The notes under the pieces: generated by a model | Databases searched by the model: none | What the model saw: the letters and a program-made list of their open reading frames with translations, nothing else | Told to the model about the DNA's origin: nothing | Source: Pantoea eucrina | Lineage (GTDB): Bacteria; Pseudomonadota; Gammaproteobacteria; Enterobacterales; Enterobacteriaceae | Assembly: GCF_002095385.1 (NCBI RefSeq) | Contig: NZ_MIPP01000023.1 | Coordinates: 1 to 62,550 of the forward strand | Length of the DNA stretch: 62,550 nt | Direction of reading: 5' to 3' | Shown here: in pieces, positions 52,009 to 61,494 of the stretch | Position numbering within the stretch: position 1 is the stretch's first letter | Layout: each line of letters opens with the position of its first letter | Position numbers and translations under genes: made by a program

Positions 52009-53049
52009 ATGCATTATCACCGTATCCCCCATAGTACGCTGGAAGTCAGTCAACTGGGGCTAGGCACGATGACGTTTGGTGAGCAAAACAGCGAAGCCGA
52101 CGCCCACGAACAACTCGATTACGCTGTGAGCCAGGGCATCAATCTGATCGATACCGCAGAGATGTACCCGGTTCCGCCGCGTCCTGAAACCCAGGGATTA
52201 ACTGAACAATACATTGGCAGCTGGCTGAAAAAGCGCGGCAGCCGCGATAAAGTGATCCTCGCCAGCAAAGTCGCCGGGCCGGTTCGCGGCAGCGACGCGC
52301 TGATCCGCCCGCATCAGGCGCTCGATCGCAAAAACATTCGCGAAGCGCTGGATGCCAGCCTGAAGCGTCTGAATACCGACTACCTCGATCTTTATCAGCT
52401 GCACTGGCCGCAGCGCCAGACTAACTACTTTGGCAAGCTCGGCTACGAGTACAGCGAAAGTACCGCGACCGTGACCCTGCTGGAGACGCTGGAAGCGCTG
52501 ACCGAACAGGTGCGCGCCGGTAAGATCCGCTACATTGGCGTTTCGAATGAGACCGCCTGGGGCGTAATGCGCTATCTGCAGCTGGCTGAAAAACATGAGC
52601 TGCCGCGGATTGTGACGATTCAGAACCCTTACAGTCTGCTGAACCGCAGCTTTGAGGTTGGGCTGGCCGAGATTAGTCAGCATGAAGGCGTGGAGCTGCT
52701 GGCTTACTCAAGCCTCGCATTTGGTACTCTGAGCGGCAAGTACCTGAATGGCGCGAAGCCCGCTGGCGCCCGCAACACGCTGTTCAGCCGCTTTACCCGT
52801 TACAGCAGTGAGCAGTCGCAACAGGCGATCGCCGCCTATGTCGACCTGGCAAAGCAGCATAATCTGGATCCATCGCAAATGGCCCTCGCCTATGTGCGCC
52901 AGCAGCCGTTCGTTGCCAGTACCCTGCTGGGCGCGACCACGCTGGAGCAGCTGAAAACGAATGTGGAGAGTTTTAATCTGACGCTGAACGCCGATGTGCT
53001 GGAAGCGCTGGAAACCATCCACCGGCAGTATACCTATCCCGCACCGTAA
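52009..53049 (+). CDS. tas: NADP(H)-dependent aldo-keto reductase Tas
   Basis: Tas is a cytosolic aldo-keto reductase; in E. coli it can suppress a prephenate dehydrogenase (tyrosine) defect in starving cells. Natural substrate unknown. The 346-residue protein (same as E. coli) shows the AKR motifs GLGTMTFGEQ, NLIDTAEMYP with the catalytic Asp/Tyr, DLYQLHWPQR with the histidine, and GVSNETAWG. ATG 52009 (MHYHRIPHSTLEVSQLG) follows AAAAAGGAAG; the frame runs further upstream across ygdR's end without similarity. Confidence 0.95.
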   Translation: MHYHRIPHSTLEVSQLGLGTMTFGEQNSEADAHEQLDYAVSQGINLIDTAEMYPVPPRPETQGLTEQYIGSWLKKRGSRDKVILASKVAGPVRGSDALIRPHQALDRKNIREALDASLKRLNTDYLDLYQLHWPQRQTNYFGKLGYEYSESTATVTLLETLEALTEQVRAGKIRYIGVSNETAWGVMRYLQLAEKHELPRIVTIQNPYSLLNRSFEVGLAEISQHEGVELLAYSSLAFGTLSGKYLNGAKPAGARNTLFSRFTRYSSEQSQQAIAAYVDLAKQHNLDPSQMALAYVRQQPFVASTLLGATTLEQLKTNVESFNLTLNADVLEALETIHRQYTYPAP

Positions 53050-53088
53050 TTTTTCAGGGTTATATGAATACGGCGGAGATTAACGCAA

Positions 53089-53360
53089 GGGCGTCATTAA
53101 TGACGCCCTTTTTGATTGCGGTGAAATCGTATAAACGCAGGTGCATCGATACATATGCCAGGGTCGCATAAATGCGACCCTACGGGAATGTTGAATCATG
53201 CGATGGGAATTCGCAGGGGCGTCATTAATGACGCCCTTTGAATGCACCAGGGCCGCATGAATACGACCCCCTACGGGAATTTTGAATCATGCGATGGGAA
53301 TTCGCAGGGGCGTCATTAATGACGCCCTTTGAATGCACCAGGACCGCATAAATGCGGCCC
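53089..53360. repeat. palindromic repeat array with 91-bp tandem duplication (locus C)
   Basis: Between convergent tas and lplT lie three copies of GGGCGTCATTAATGACGCCC (53089, 53217, 53308) and three of the second type: GGGTCGCATAAATGCGACCC (53161), GGGCCGCATGAATACGACCC (53250, imperfect) and GGACCGCATAAATGCGGCCC (53341). A segment of about 91 bp that includes TTGAATCATGCGATGGGAA is duplicated (53191 and 53282). No gene is seen in the 311-bp gap. Confidence 0.9.
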
Positions 53361-54560
53361 CTACGGGGATACGGGACGCGATTTCCACCACAGCAGCGCG
53401 ATTGCGGCGGCAAATGCTATGCCAAAGCCTGTGCCGGTGGCAATCGCCGGGGCACCGAGCTTAATCGCCAGGGTATAGAGACCCAGCATCAGCAGCATGG
53501 CGCTATTCTCGCCGAGGTTCTGCACGGCAATTGCATTACCTGAACCCACGCTCGCCTTACCGCGCTCCTGCAGCAGTGCGTTGAGCGGCACCACAAAAAA
53601 ACCGCCCAGGGCGCCGATCGCCATCAGCAGGAGATAAGCGTTCAGCAGCGTGGTTTGCAGCGAAAACAGCACCACCATCACTCCTATCAGCACCCCTGCC
53701 GGCATACAGCGCCGCACCGTCTGCAGCGTCACCAGCTTAGCCGCCGCCGCCGCGCCCAGTACAATTCCTATCGCTACCATGGCGTTGAGCATGGTGGGCG
53801 TTTTGTTATCGGTAATGCCTAAGGCCACCGGCACCCAGAGCACCAGCAGGAAACGCAGCGTGACCCCTGCTCCCCAGAACAGACTGGTACCCAGCAGGGA
53901 AAAACGCGTCTCGCCGTTATGCCACAGCTGGCGTGCTGCACCGCTGAAGCTGCGCAGCATCCTGAGCGCATGCCAGCTCTGACCGGGACGCGCCGCACTG
54001 AGGCGGGGAATGAAGAGATTGGCGACGACCGCCAGCGCGTAGGTCAGCGCACAGGCGGCCAGCGCCATCAGCAGATGCCAGTCCGCCAGTATCCCGCCCG
54101 CTACCGAACCGAGCAGAATGGCCGCGATGGTCGATGCCTCCATCAGCCCGTTGGCTTTCACCAGACGTTCACCGCTGGTGATTTCCGTCAGAATGCCATA
54201 CTTCGCTGGCGAGTAAGCGGCCGCGCCGATGCCCACCAGCGTATAGCCGAGAAACGGATTGAAGCCGAAGCAGATGGTCAGCGCCCCCAGCAGCTTCAGG
54301 CTATTCGCCAGCATCATCACCCGTCCTTTGGCGAAGCTGTCGGCCATCTGCCCGACAAACGGCGCCAGCAGAATATAGGTGGCGACAAACAGCATCTGCA
54401 GGACCGGCTGGCTCCAGTCGGGGTAGAACTGATTTTTCAGCACTGCCAGCGTGGCAAACAGCAGCGCGTTATCACCAAAAGCGGAAAAAAACTGCGCCAC
54501 GATCACGGCAATCATACCGCGCGACAGCAGCGGAGCGCGGGCCTCCCCATGCTGGCTCAT
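53361..54560 (-). CDS. lplT: lysophospholipid transporter LplT
   Basis: LplT flips lysophosphatidylethanolamine and other lysophospholipids into the inner leaflet for re-acylation by Aas. The 399-residue MFS protein (397 in E. coli) has about 12 hydrophobic segments; [22 protein letters not shown] is TM1 in two parts, and [15 protein letters not shown] is the conserved loop 2-3. It overlaps aas by 4 bp (ATGA), giving an aas-lplT operon. Its TAG stop lies at the edge of the repeat array, so the last residues (RPVSP) may have been set by the repeat. Confidence 0.95.
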   Translation of the reverse strand: MSQHGEARAPLLSRGMIAVIVAQFFSAFGDNALLFATLAVLKNQFYPDWSQPVLQMLFVATYILLAPFVGQMADSFAKGRVMMLANSLKLLGALTICFGFNPFLGYTLVGIGAAAYSPAKYGILTEITSGERLVKANGLMEASTIAAILLGSVAGGILADWHLLMALAACALTYALAVVANLFIPRLSAARPGQSWHALRMLRSFSGAARQLWHNGETRFSLLGTSLFWGAGVTLRFLLVLWVPVALGITDNKTPTMLNAMVAIGIVLGAAAAAKLVTLQTVRRCMPAGVLIGVMVVLFSLQTTLLNAYLLLMAIGALGGFFVVPLNALLQERGKASVGSGNAIAVQNLGENSAMLLMLGLYTLAIKLGAPAIATGTGFGIAFAAAIALLWWKSRPVSP

Positions 54561-56707
54561 GCTCTCTCCTCTTCAGCCAGCTGCTTCAGGCTGACGTAGT
54601 CTGGCTTACCGCTGCCGAGCATCGGCAGCTGTTTCATGACGCGGATATCGCGCGGCACCGCCAGCTCTGGCGCACCGGTTTCACGCGCCGCCTGCAGCAG
54701 CTGCTCGCGCGTCAGCTCGCTGTCGGTGGTAAATAGCACCAGCGCTTCGCCGCGATTACCGTCCGGACGCAGCGAGGCGGCATGCTGTTTTTCACCGGAG
54801 GCTTTCAGCGCAATCTGTTCAACGCTCTCCAGCGACACCATCTCACCGGCTATCTTGGCAAAGCGCTTCGCCCGGCCCTGAATCTGACAAAAACCGCCTT
54901 CATCGAAACTGACAATATCACCGGTATCATACCAGCCCGCCTCCATTACACCTTCGCCGTTGTCCGCCACGGGCGGTTCCAGCACGCCGGGCGCGTCAAC
55001 ACGCAGATAACCATTCATGATATTCGGGCCGCGCAGCTGCAGCCGGCCACCCTGCTCAATGCCCGGCACTGAAATCAGACGGGAATCCATGCCGGGCAGC
55101 AGACGGCCAACGGTATGCGTGCGGGCAGCCATCGGCACGTTGATCGCCACAACCGGCGCGCACTCGGTGACGCCATAGCCCTCAAGAATACGAATACCGT
55201 ATTTCTCCATATAGAGCTGGCGCGTGCCTTCCTGCAGCTTCTCCGCACCGGCTACCACGTAGCGCAAACGGGCAAAATCATAGGGGCTGGCGAAGCGCGC
55301 GTAGTTACCCAGAAACGTTGACGTACCGAACAGAACGGTGCAGTTGCGGTCATAAACCAGCTCCGGCACGATGCGATAGTGCAGCGGACTGGGATAGAGG
55401 AAAACCTGCGCCCCGGTGAGCAGCGGCGTGAAGAGCCCCACCGTCAGGCCGAAGGCGTGAAACAGCGGCAGCGCTGACATAAAGCGATCGCGCGGCGTAA
55501 AGTCGGCCACGGTGCGGATCTGCTCCACGTTAGCCAGCAGGCTCTTATGAGAATGCACCACCCCTTTAGGATGGCCTTCCGAACCAGAAGTAAACAGCAC
55601 CATCGCCGCCTCTTCCGGCTGCTGCGCCAGCTGTGCCCGGCGCGGCAGCAGCAGATGGCCAAGGATCCACAGCTTATCCTGCAGCGTTACCGTCTCTTTA
55701 AGATCTTCGAGGTAAATCCATTCGACTTCAGTCAGCCCCTGCGGCAGATGCCACAGGTTGCCTTTTTCCAGAAACTGGCGTGAGGTAAACACGGTTTTTA
55801 CCTGCGAGGCGGTCAGCGCGGCACGCATGCCGCTGACGCCAGCCGTATAGTTCAGCATGGCCGGAACGCGCCCGCGCATGGATGCACCGAGGATCGCTGC
55901 AGCGGTCACGGTAGCATTAGGCAGCAGCAGACCAATATATTCTCCCTGCTGGCTATAGCGCTCAAGAATACGTCCCACCCCGAGCGCCTTTTTCAGCAGG
56001 CCGGTGTAGCTGTCCGGCTGAAAATTTACATCTTCAATACAGGCTTTGGTCAGTCCGTAGCGGGTACGCGCGCTGAGAAAAGCTTCGTAGAGCGTTTCGC
56101 GCGGGCGCACCGCCATGCGCGCTTCCATCATAATATGGTGCAGGTGTTCACCTGCCAGCACGCGCCGGTCGCGGGCGCGTTTCGCCTCCGGCATCGGAAT
56201 ATGGGTCGCTGGCAGCACGCTCAGCGTAATCCGGGGAAACAGGCGGCGCTTAAACACCCCGCCAAGACGGCCAAACGGCGTGTACTCCGCTCCCTCAATG
56301 CGCATCGGCACCACCGTCGCGCCCGATTTCGCCGCCACAAAGCCGGCACCGCTGTAGATCTTCATCAGCGACCCGGTCACGGTGATACGACCTTCCGGAA
56401 AAATCACCACCGGGCGGCCGGTATTAATCATGCGAACCAGATGTTTGATTGACATCGGCTTAGTGGGATCGAGCGGGACAAAGTCGATAATCGGTTTCAG
56501 CAGGCGCATATACCAGCGGGTGCTGATAGCAGAATAGACCGCAAATACCGGCCTGATCGGTAAAAACAGCGCCACCAGCACGCCATCCAGAAAGGACATA
56601 TGATTAGGCGCGATCAGCACTTTCTCTTTATGCAGCGCCGTAAGATCGCCGCGCAGCTCCACGCGCCATAGCAGGCGACAGAGAGTGCGCAAAAGGGTAA
56701 ATAGCAT
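54557..56707 (-). CDS. aas: bifunctional acyl-ACP synthetase/2-acylglycerophosphoethanolamine acyltransferase Aas
   Basis: Aas re-acylates lysophosphatidylethanolamine with acyl-ACP. The 716-residue protein (719 in E. coli) joins an N-terminal PlsC-type acyltransferase (H36 and D41 of the NHMSFLD motif, [12 protein letters not shown]) to a C-terminal acyl-adenylate domain ([18 protein letters not shown] near residue 365, [11 protein letters not shown], and [13 protein letters not shown]). TAAGGAG precedes ATG 56707. It forms an operon with lplT. Confidence 0.97.
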   Translation of the reverse strand: MLFTLLRTLCRLLWRVELRGDLTALHKEKVLIAPNHMSFLDGVLVALFLPIRPVFAVYSAISTRWYMRLLKPIIDFVPLDPTKPMSIKHLVRMINTGRPVVIFPEGRITVTGSLMKIYSGAGFVAAKSGATVVPMRIEGAEYTPFGRLGGVFKRRLFPRITLSVLPATHIPMPEAKRARDRRVLAGEHLHHIMMEARMAVRPRETLYEAFLSARTRYGLTKACIEDVNFQPDSYTGLLKKALGVGRILERYSQQGEYIGLLLPNATVTAAAILGASMRGRVPAMLNYTAGVSGMRAALTASQVKTVFTSRQFLEKGNLWHLPQGLTEVEWIYLEDLKETVTLQDKLWILGHLLLPRRAQLAQQPEEAAMVLFTSGSEGHPKGVVHSHKSLLANVEQIRTVADFTPRDRFMSALPLFHAFGLTVGLFTPLLTGAQVFLYPSPLHYRIVPELVYDRNCTVLFGTSTFLGNYARFASPYDFARLRYVVAGAEKLQEGTRQLYMEKYGIRILEGYGVTECAPVVAINVPMAARTHTVGRLLPGMDSRLISVPGIEQGGRLQLRGPNIMNGYLRVDAPGVLEPPVADNGEGVMEAGWYDTGDIVSFDEGGFCQIQGRAKRFAKIAGEMVSLESVEQIALKASGEKQHAASLRPDGNRGEALVLFTTDSELTREQLLQAARETGAPELAVPRDIRVMKQLPMLGSGKPDYVSLKQLAEEERA

Positions 56708-56833
56708 GCCAGCTCCTTAGCAAGGTCAAAAATGGTAATTACCTTGCAGGATTTGCCGGGCGGCGACAAGTACAGAGCAGAATTAAAGCGGAGTCCCTGA
56801 CAAACAGCGACGCGGGGCCGCAGGAAAAAAAGA

Positions 56834-56942
56834 TAAAAAAACCCACGCGTCTGCGTGGGTCGGTGCAACCGAACAGGGTTATACCTGCAGTGCAGGTATC
56901 GCTGCCGCAGCAGCCGATCTTCACACCAATCATACCTCTGGG
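56834..56942 (-). ncRNA. omrA: OmrA/OmrB-family small RNA (upstream of aas)
   Basis: The minus-strand 5' end CCCAGAGGTATGATTGGTG matches the conserved seed of OmrA/OmrB (CCCAGAGGTATTGATTGGTG), which represses outer-membrane protein and regulator mRNAs with Hfq. The 3' end is a terminator ACCCACGC-GTCT-GCGTGGGT followed by a U run. The place between aas and galR is that of E. coli omrAB. At about 109 nt it is longer than E. coli OmrA (88 nt) because of extra hairpins in the middle (GCTGC-TGCG-GCAGC, and ATACCTGCA-G-TGCAGGTAT at 56881-56899). Naming it omrA rather than omrB is by position only. Confidence 0.85.
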
Positions 56943-56982
56943 ATCGCTATCGTCGCGCAGCACCCTGCGAAATAACAGCGGC

Positions 56983-57013
56983 TAAACGCAACCGTATTCA
57001 GCGAAATGCAACC
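56983..57013 (-). promoter_or_regulatory. OmpR-like tandem motif upstream of the OmrA-like RNA
   Basis: On the minus strand GGTTGCATTTCGC is followed by GTTGCGTTTA, ending 41 bp upstream of the RNA start. The OmrB-like gene has GGTTACATTTTGC and GTTGCGTTTA at the same distance. Two GTTRCRTTT half-sites 21-22 bp apart resemble OmpR sites, and OmpR activates omrA/B in E. coli. Confidence 0.6.
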
Positions 57014-57054
57014 AGGTATGAACAGCGCAGCCTGCTGGTTACATTTTGATTTAG

Positions 57055-58785
57055 CTAGGATTTATCTGACGGTGGCTTGCTGTAAAGCGCATCCGGCGCA
57101 ATGTTCATGTGCTTCAGCACCGGTCCCATAATATTGCCGAAGATGGGCGCGGCCACCGAGCCGCCGAAGTGATCGCCCGCGGTCGGATGGTTGATCATCA
57201 CTACCAGCGCCACCTCCGGGTGGCTGGCTGGCGCGATCCCGGCGGTATAGTTCACGTAACCGCCATCATATTTGCCGCTGCTGCCCATCTTCTCTGCGGT
57301 ACCGGTTTTGGTCGCCAGGCGATAACCTGGTACCGCAGCCTTGATACCGGTGCCGCCCGGCAGCACGTCACTCTCCAGCATATGCACCACGGTCTGTACA
57401 ATCTGCGGATTGGCTACCTGTTTGCCCAGCACCGGTGGCGTGACTTTGGTTATCGACAGCGGACGATAAACGCCAAACGAGCCCAGCGTGGCATATTCGC
57501 GCGCAATCTGCAGCGGCGTCACGCGCAGGCCGTAACCAAAGGAGAAGGTTGCACGTTCAATGTCCGCCCAGCGCTCGCGATGCAGCGGAAAGTAGCCCAC
57601 GCTCTCGCCGGTTAATCCCAGTCCGGTAGGCTTGCCGAGACCAAATGCCTGATAGGTGTTGACCAGCGCTTCCGCCGGCATCGCCAGCGCAATATGCGAT
57701 ACGCCGATATCACTCGATTTTTGCAAAATGCCGGTCATGGTGAGACGCGGCCAGTGGCCGACGTCGCGGATAAGATGGCCATTGACGCTGTAGGGGGTGG
57801 TATCAATCACCGAGTCAGGCCTCACCAGATGGCGCTCCAGGCCCTCCATCACCACCAGCGGTTTGACCGTTGAGCCGGGTTCAAAGCTGTCATTGATAGC
57901 GACGTTACGCATCTGGGCGGGTGTCGCCTTGTCAAAATTATTCGGGTTGAATGAGGGATACGATGCCATTGCCAGAATTTCACCGGTATCGATCTTCACC
58001 AGCACCGCGGCGCCGGAGTCCGCTTTGTTCAGCAGCACGCCGTCGCGCAGCCTGCTGTAGAGGGTAAACTGATCAAACTTGTCGATGCTGAGCTGCACCG
58101 TGGGCGGTTGCTTCGGCGGCTCATAATCGATCATCGAAATGATATTGCCCTCGCCATCCTGGCGATAGACCTCTTTGCCTGGCTCGCCCTGCAGCACCCG
58201 ATCAAACCCTTTCTCCAGCCCGTTAAGCCCGTTGCTGTCAGCTCCCACAATGCCAATCAGCGGCGCAGCCGCTTCACTCATCGGATAAAACCGGCTGTCG
58301 TTATAGACCGAGCTGATCCCTTTCAGGTGCAGTTCGGCGATATCTTTGGCGATCCCCAGCTCAATCTTACGTCCCAGATAGAGAAACCGCTTTTTCGGGT
58401 TAGCTGTAATCTGCGCCTGCAGATCTTCCGGCCGCATGCTGAGCGCCGCCGCCAGATAGCCCCACTTTGCGCTGCTGAAGTCGGGATTCGCCTCCAGCAC
58501 CCGTTTAGGATCGGCGATGATGTCGCGCGACGGTACGCTCAGCGCCAGCGCCTGGCCATCGCGATCCAGCAGCGTGCCGCGATTCGTGGGCAGCGTAACG
58601 GTGCGCAGCGAGCGCTGATCCGCTTCATGCTCCAGCATCGGATGGTTGATCAGCTGCAGATCGCCGACGCGGGCGAGCAGCAGTCCCATACAGGTCAGCA
58701 CGCCCAGACAGATCAGACGAAAACGAAACGGGTTAAACGGGGCTTTAATCTGGTCTTTACCCAGAAATTTTTTAATCGGAGGCAT
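57055..58785 (-). CDS. FtsI-like class B penicillin-binding protein (PBP3 paralog)
   Basis: A 576-residue peptidoglycan transpeptidase of the FtsI/PBP3 family, but not the dcw-cluster ftsI, judged by its location. It has a short cytoplasmic tail, one TM helix (LICLGVLTCMGLLLARVG, about residues 24-41), the pedestal domain with TNRGTLLDRDGQ, and the transpeptidase domain: nucleophile S305 in STVK, the second motif S357-S-D359 (FtsI has SSN), and KTG at 493-495. Blocks such as ATFSFGYGL and VNYTAGIAP match FtsI closely. It resembles in kind Salmonella PBP3SAL, an FtsI paralog used at acid pH. It lies between the two Omr RNA genes on the same strand, which is not so in E. coli. ATG 58785 has GGA 8-10 bases upstream. 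Confidence 0.88.
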   Translation of the reverse strand: MPPIKKFLGKDQIKAPFNPFRFRLICLGVLTCMGLLLARVGDLQLINHPMLEHEADQRSLRTVTLPTNRGTLLDRDGQALALSVPSRDIIADPKRVLEANPDFSSAKWGYLAAALSMRPEDLQAQITANPKKRFLYLGRKIELGIAKDIAELHLKGISSVYNDSRFYPMSEAAAPLIGIVGADSNGLNGLEKGFDRVLQGEPGKEVYRQDGEGNIISMIDYEPPKQPPTVQLSIDKFDQFTLYSRLRDGVLLNKADSGAAVLVKIDTGEILAMASYPSFNPNNFDKATPAQMRNVAINDSFEPGSTVKPLVVMEGLERHLVRPDSVIDTTPYSVNGHLIRDVGHWPRLTMTGILQKSSDIGVSHIALAMPAEALVNTYQAFGLGKPTGLGLTGESVGYFPLHRERWADIERATFSFGYGLRVTPLQIAREYATLGSFGVYRPLSITKVTPPVLGKQVANPQIVQTVVHMLESDVLPGGTGIKAAVPGYRLATKTGTAEKMGSSGKYDGGYVNYTAGIAPASHPEVALVVMINHPTAGDHFGGSVAAPIFGNIMGPVLKHMNIAPDALYSKPPSDKS

Positions 58786-58898
58786 AGCATTCCGCTGCGG
58801 TGAGAGTCGTTATCCAGACTGGTTATCGGCTGTTATAAAGAAAGGCCTGGCAAGTTGACAGGAAAACTGTGTTTCAGTTATTTGCAGAGATGACGGAC

Positions 58899-58974
58899 AA
58901 AAAAAACCTGCGCATCTGCGCAGGTTGGTGTAATCAAGAAAACGTTTTGATGTTCACCCATCAATACCTCTGGG
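58899..58974 (-). ncRNA. omrB: OmrB/OmrA-family small RNA
   Basis: The minus-strand RNA begins CCCAGAGGTATTGATGGGTG, almost identical to the E. coli OmrA/OmrB 5' seed, and ends with the terminator CCTGCGC-AGAT-GCGCAGG plus eight U; the 3' part ATTACACCA-CCTGCGCAGATGCGCAGG-like sequence is nearest E. coli OmrB. Length is about 76 nt (82 in E. coli). A -10 box TACAGT lies at 58981-58986. It is transcribed toward the FtsI paralog, 113 bp before that gene's start. Confidence 0.9.
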
Positions 58975-59015
58975 ACCCTGACTGTAGCAAGCCAGCTGAC
59001 AGCCCTGCACCTGCT

Positions 59016-59046
59016 TAAACGCAACAGTTGCCCGCAAAATGTAACC
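59016..59046 (-). promoter_or_regulatory. OmpR-like tandem motif upstream of the OmrB-like RNA
   Basis: On the minus strand GGTTACATTTTGC and GTTGCGTTTA occur at about -42 to -72 from the RNA start, matching the spacing and sequence upstream of the OmrA-like gene. The first half-site fits the OmpR core GTTACA. Confidence 0.65.
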
Positions 59047-59059
59047 AGCGGTGAGATTG

Positions 59060-61333
59060 TTAGTGGTTTGTGCAACCGTGATGTTTTCTGACTTCGACCA
59101 GGCAGCTCATGGCGTTCGGTCCCTGCGTCAGGGAAGAGGTCCCGATATCCAGCGTCAGTACGTTCGGGTTGCCGGCGCGATCCCACGGCTGCCACGTGCC
59201 GCCAAAGCCGGGATCGAACCATGCACCGGTCGCGATAATCAGTACGCCCGGCGCGACGCCGTCGGTCAGGCGCACGCCGGCCAGCATACGGCCGCGCGCA
59301 TTGCTTACCTCAACCACCTCCCCGTCGGCAATGCCGCGCTGCGCGGCATCCTGCGGATGCATCGACAGCGTCTCATGCCCGGCAGTTTTATTGGCCTGAA
59401 CGGCAGGGGTTGCATCCAGCTGGCTGTGCAGCCGGTCGGCAGGCTGCACTGAGATCATATGCAGCGGATAGTCGCTGCTCAGCGGCGCACCCAGCCACTC
59501 CTGCGGCTCACACCAGGTGGGATGACCCGCGAAGTCATCCAGCTGATAGTCCGCAATGGTCTGGCAAAAGAGCTCAATTTTGCCGCTGGCGGTGGCGATG
59601 GGATGCGCCTGCGGATCGGCGCGAAACTCCTCCATAAAGATATAGGGTTTTCCGCCCTCGGGGATCTCCACAAACCCGCGCTCCCAGAACTCACTGAAGG
59701 CCGGGAAAGCGATACCGCGCCGCGCATGTGCCTGTGCGCACTGCTGATAAAGATGCTCAATCCACTGCATCTCGTTGCGCCCTTCCGTGAAGCGGTCGCG
59801 ATAACCGAGGCGATCGGCGATGTCAGCAAAAATATCGAAGTCGTTGCGTGCCTGATGCTGTGGCCTGACTGCCTGGTGCATCGCCAGCACAAAGCGATCG
59901 CGCGACGATCCGCCAATATCGTTGCGCTCCAGCGTGGTTGTCACCGGCAGCACAATGTCCGCCATCTGCGCCGCAGGCGTCCAGACAATATCCTGCACAA
60001 TCACCGTATCGGGTCGCTGCCAGCCGGCGACCAGCCGGTTAAGCTGCTGGTGATGATGAAACGGATTACCGCCCGCCCAGTGCACCAGATGGATATCAGG
60101 ATAGTGCAGCGTCTCACCGCAGAAGTCGTAAGGTTCGCCTGGCTGCAGCAGCATGTCGCTGATGCGCGCTACCGGAATCGCCAGATTGGCCGGATTAGGC
60201 CCGGTGCTCATCATCGGCGCCGGTCCCTCCTGACGCGGATTGCCTACGCTGTTCATTGAGCCATGCCCGAATGAGAAGCCTGCGCCCGGCAGGCCCGGCT
60301 GACCCAGCATGCAGGAGAGCGCAATCATCATCCAGTAGGGCTGCTCACCGCGGTGGGCGCGCTGCACGGAGTAAGCGCTGGTCATAAAGCTGCGCCTGCC
60401 CGCCAGCTGCTGTGCCAGCTGTGCGATACGTGCGGCCGGAATAGCGGTAATGGCGCTCGCCCAGGCTGCGGTTTTTGCCACGCCGTCGCTTTCGCCCAGC
60501 AGGTAAGCGCGCAGCTGCGGCCAGCCGGTGCAGTGCGTAGCGAGGAAGGTGTCGTCAGTGGCGCCGTTGCGCAGGATCTCATAGCCCAGCGCCAGCATCA
60601 GCGCGACATCGGTATTGGGGCGAATCGGGATCCATTCGGCGTTTAGCCACGCCGGACAGTCATCGCGCTGCGGGCTGATGTTGATTACCGGAGTGCCCCT
60701 GGCGCGCAGCTGCTCCAGCGCCGGCTTCAGGCTGTGCTGCCCCGCTCCGCCGGACGCGACCTGCGCATTTTTCAACGCCAGGCCACCAAAGGCGACAAAA
60801 ATCTCCGCATGCTCCACCACCTGCGGCCAGTCGGTTACGCGCCCGGTCAGCGGCATGTAAGTGCCAATCACATAGAGCAGGAAGAACTGGGCGGCGCCCC
60901 AGCTGTAGTTGCCCTGCTGATCGACCCCGCCGCCGCCCTGAAAATAGAAACGCCGCACCAGCGTCCGCGCATGGTTCACCCGTCCGGCCGAGGACCAGCC
61001 GTAAGAGCCGGTAAAGATGCCGGCTGCCCCGTAGCGCTCGCGTACGCGGCGGTTCTCTTCTGCGACCAGATCGAGCGCGGTATCCCAGCTGACCGGCACA
61101 AAGTCTTCACGCCCGCGCAGGGTGCGATCGCTGTTCTCGCGCGATTTCAGCCACGAGCGGCGCACCATTGGCTGGCGGATACGCCTGTCGGAGTAAACCA
61201 GCTCGGGGATGGTGTGGATCATCGGTGAAGGATCGGTATCGGCAAAGAAAGGTTCGCAGCCTGTCAGGCGACCATCTTCCGTCACGGCGGTAAAAGCGCC
61301 CCAGTGCGCCAGGTGCGGCACGCGTGTTTTCAT
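59060..61333 (-). CDS. BisC/TorA-family molybdopterin S/N-oxide reductase
   Basis: A 757-residue molybdopterin-guanine-dinucleotide oxidoreductase of the DMSO reductase family. The molybdenum-ligand serine should be S115 in GSYGWSSAGRVNH; no N-terminal cysteine cluster for [4Fe-4S] is present, as in BisC, TorA and DorA. Later blocks are VHWAGGNPFHHHQQLNRL, DIVLPVTTTLERNDIG and ATASGKIELFCQ. There is no Tat or Sec signal from ATG 61333 (MKTRVPHLAHWGAF), so it should act in the cytoplasm, like biotin sulfoxide reductase BisC (777 residues in E. coli). The substrate (biotin sulfoxide, methionine sulfoxide or another) is unknown. GGACA lies near the start. It is divergent from galR, where E. coli has no such gene. 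Confidence 0.85.
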   Translation of the reverse strand: MKTRVPHLAHWGAFTAVTEDGRLTGCEPFFADTDPSPMIHTIPELVYSDRRIRQPMVRRSWLKSRENSDRTLRGREDFVPVSWDTALDLVAEENRRVRERYGAAGIFTGSYGWSSAGRVNHARTLVRRFYFQGGGGVDQQGNYSWGAAQFFLLYVIGTYMPLTGRVTDWPQVVEHAEIFVAFGGLALKNAQVASGGAGQHSLKPALEQLRARGTPVINISPQRDDCPAWLNAEWIPIRPNTDVALMLALGYEILRNGATDDTFLATHCTGWPQLRAYLLGESDGVAKTAAWASAITAIPAARIAQLAQQLAGRRSFMTSAYSVQRAHRGEQPYWMMIALSCMLGQPGLPGAGFSFGHGSMNSVGNPRQEGPAPMMSTGPNPANLAIPVARISDMLLQPGEPYDFCGETLHYPDIHLVHWAGGNPFHHHQQLNRLVAGWQRPDTVIVQDIVWTPAAQMADIVLPVTTTLERNDIGGSSRDRFVLAMHQAVRPQHQARNDFDIFADIADRLGYRDRFTEGRNEMQWIEHLYQQCAQAHARRGIAFPAFSEFWERGFVEIPEGGKPYIFMEEFRADPQAHPIATASGKIELFCQTIADYQLDDFAGHPTWCEPQEWLGAPLSSDYPLHMISVQPADRLHSQLDATPAVQANKTAGHETLSMHPQDAAQRGIADGEVVEVSNARGRMLAGVRLTDGVAPGVLIIATGAWFDPGFGGTWQPWDRAGNPNVLTLDIGTSSLTQGPNAMSCLVEVRKHHGCTNH

Positions 61334-61494
61334 GAGAGTGTCCGGCAGATAAACAGAGAATGCGCGGCAGCATAGCATGAGGCTGCACTCCGCCAGAAGC
61401 CTGCCTGTGAGCGGCTGATTTTCCGCGCTTTTGCGACAACGCTGGCATTCTGATCGCTTGCGGCCCAGGGGCTTTTCCGTAACACTGATGCGAT

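Noticed and set aside
57031..59051. Inverted CAAAATGTAACCAGC-like sequences flanking the FtsI paralog and OmrB-like gene, considered as ends of a mobile element
   Set aside because: One copy lies near the conserved OmpR-like promoter motif, no target-site duplication or transposase is present, and a 14-15 bp match can come from shared regulatory sites.
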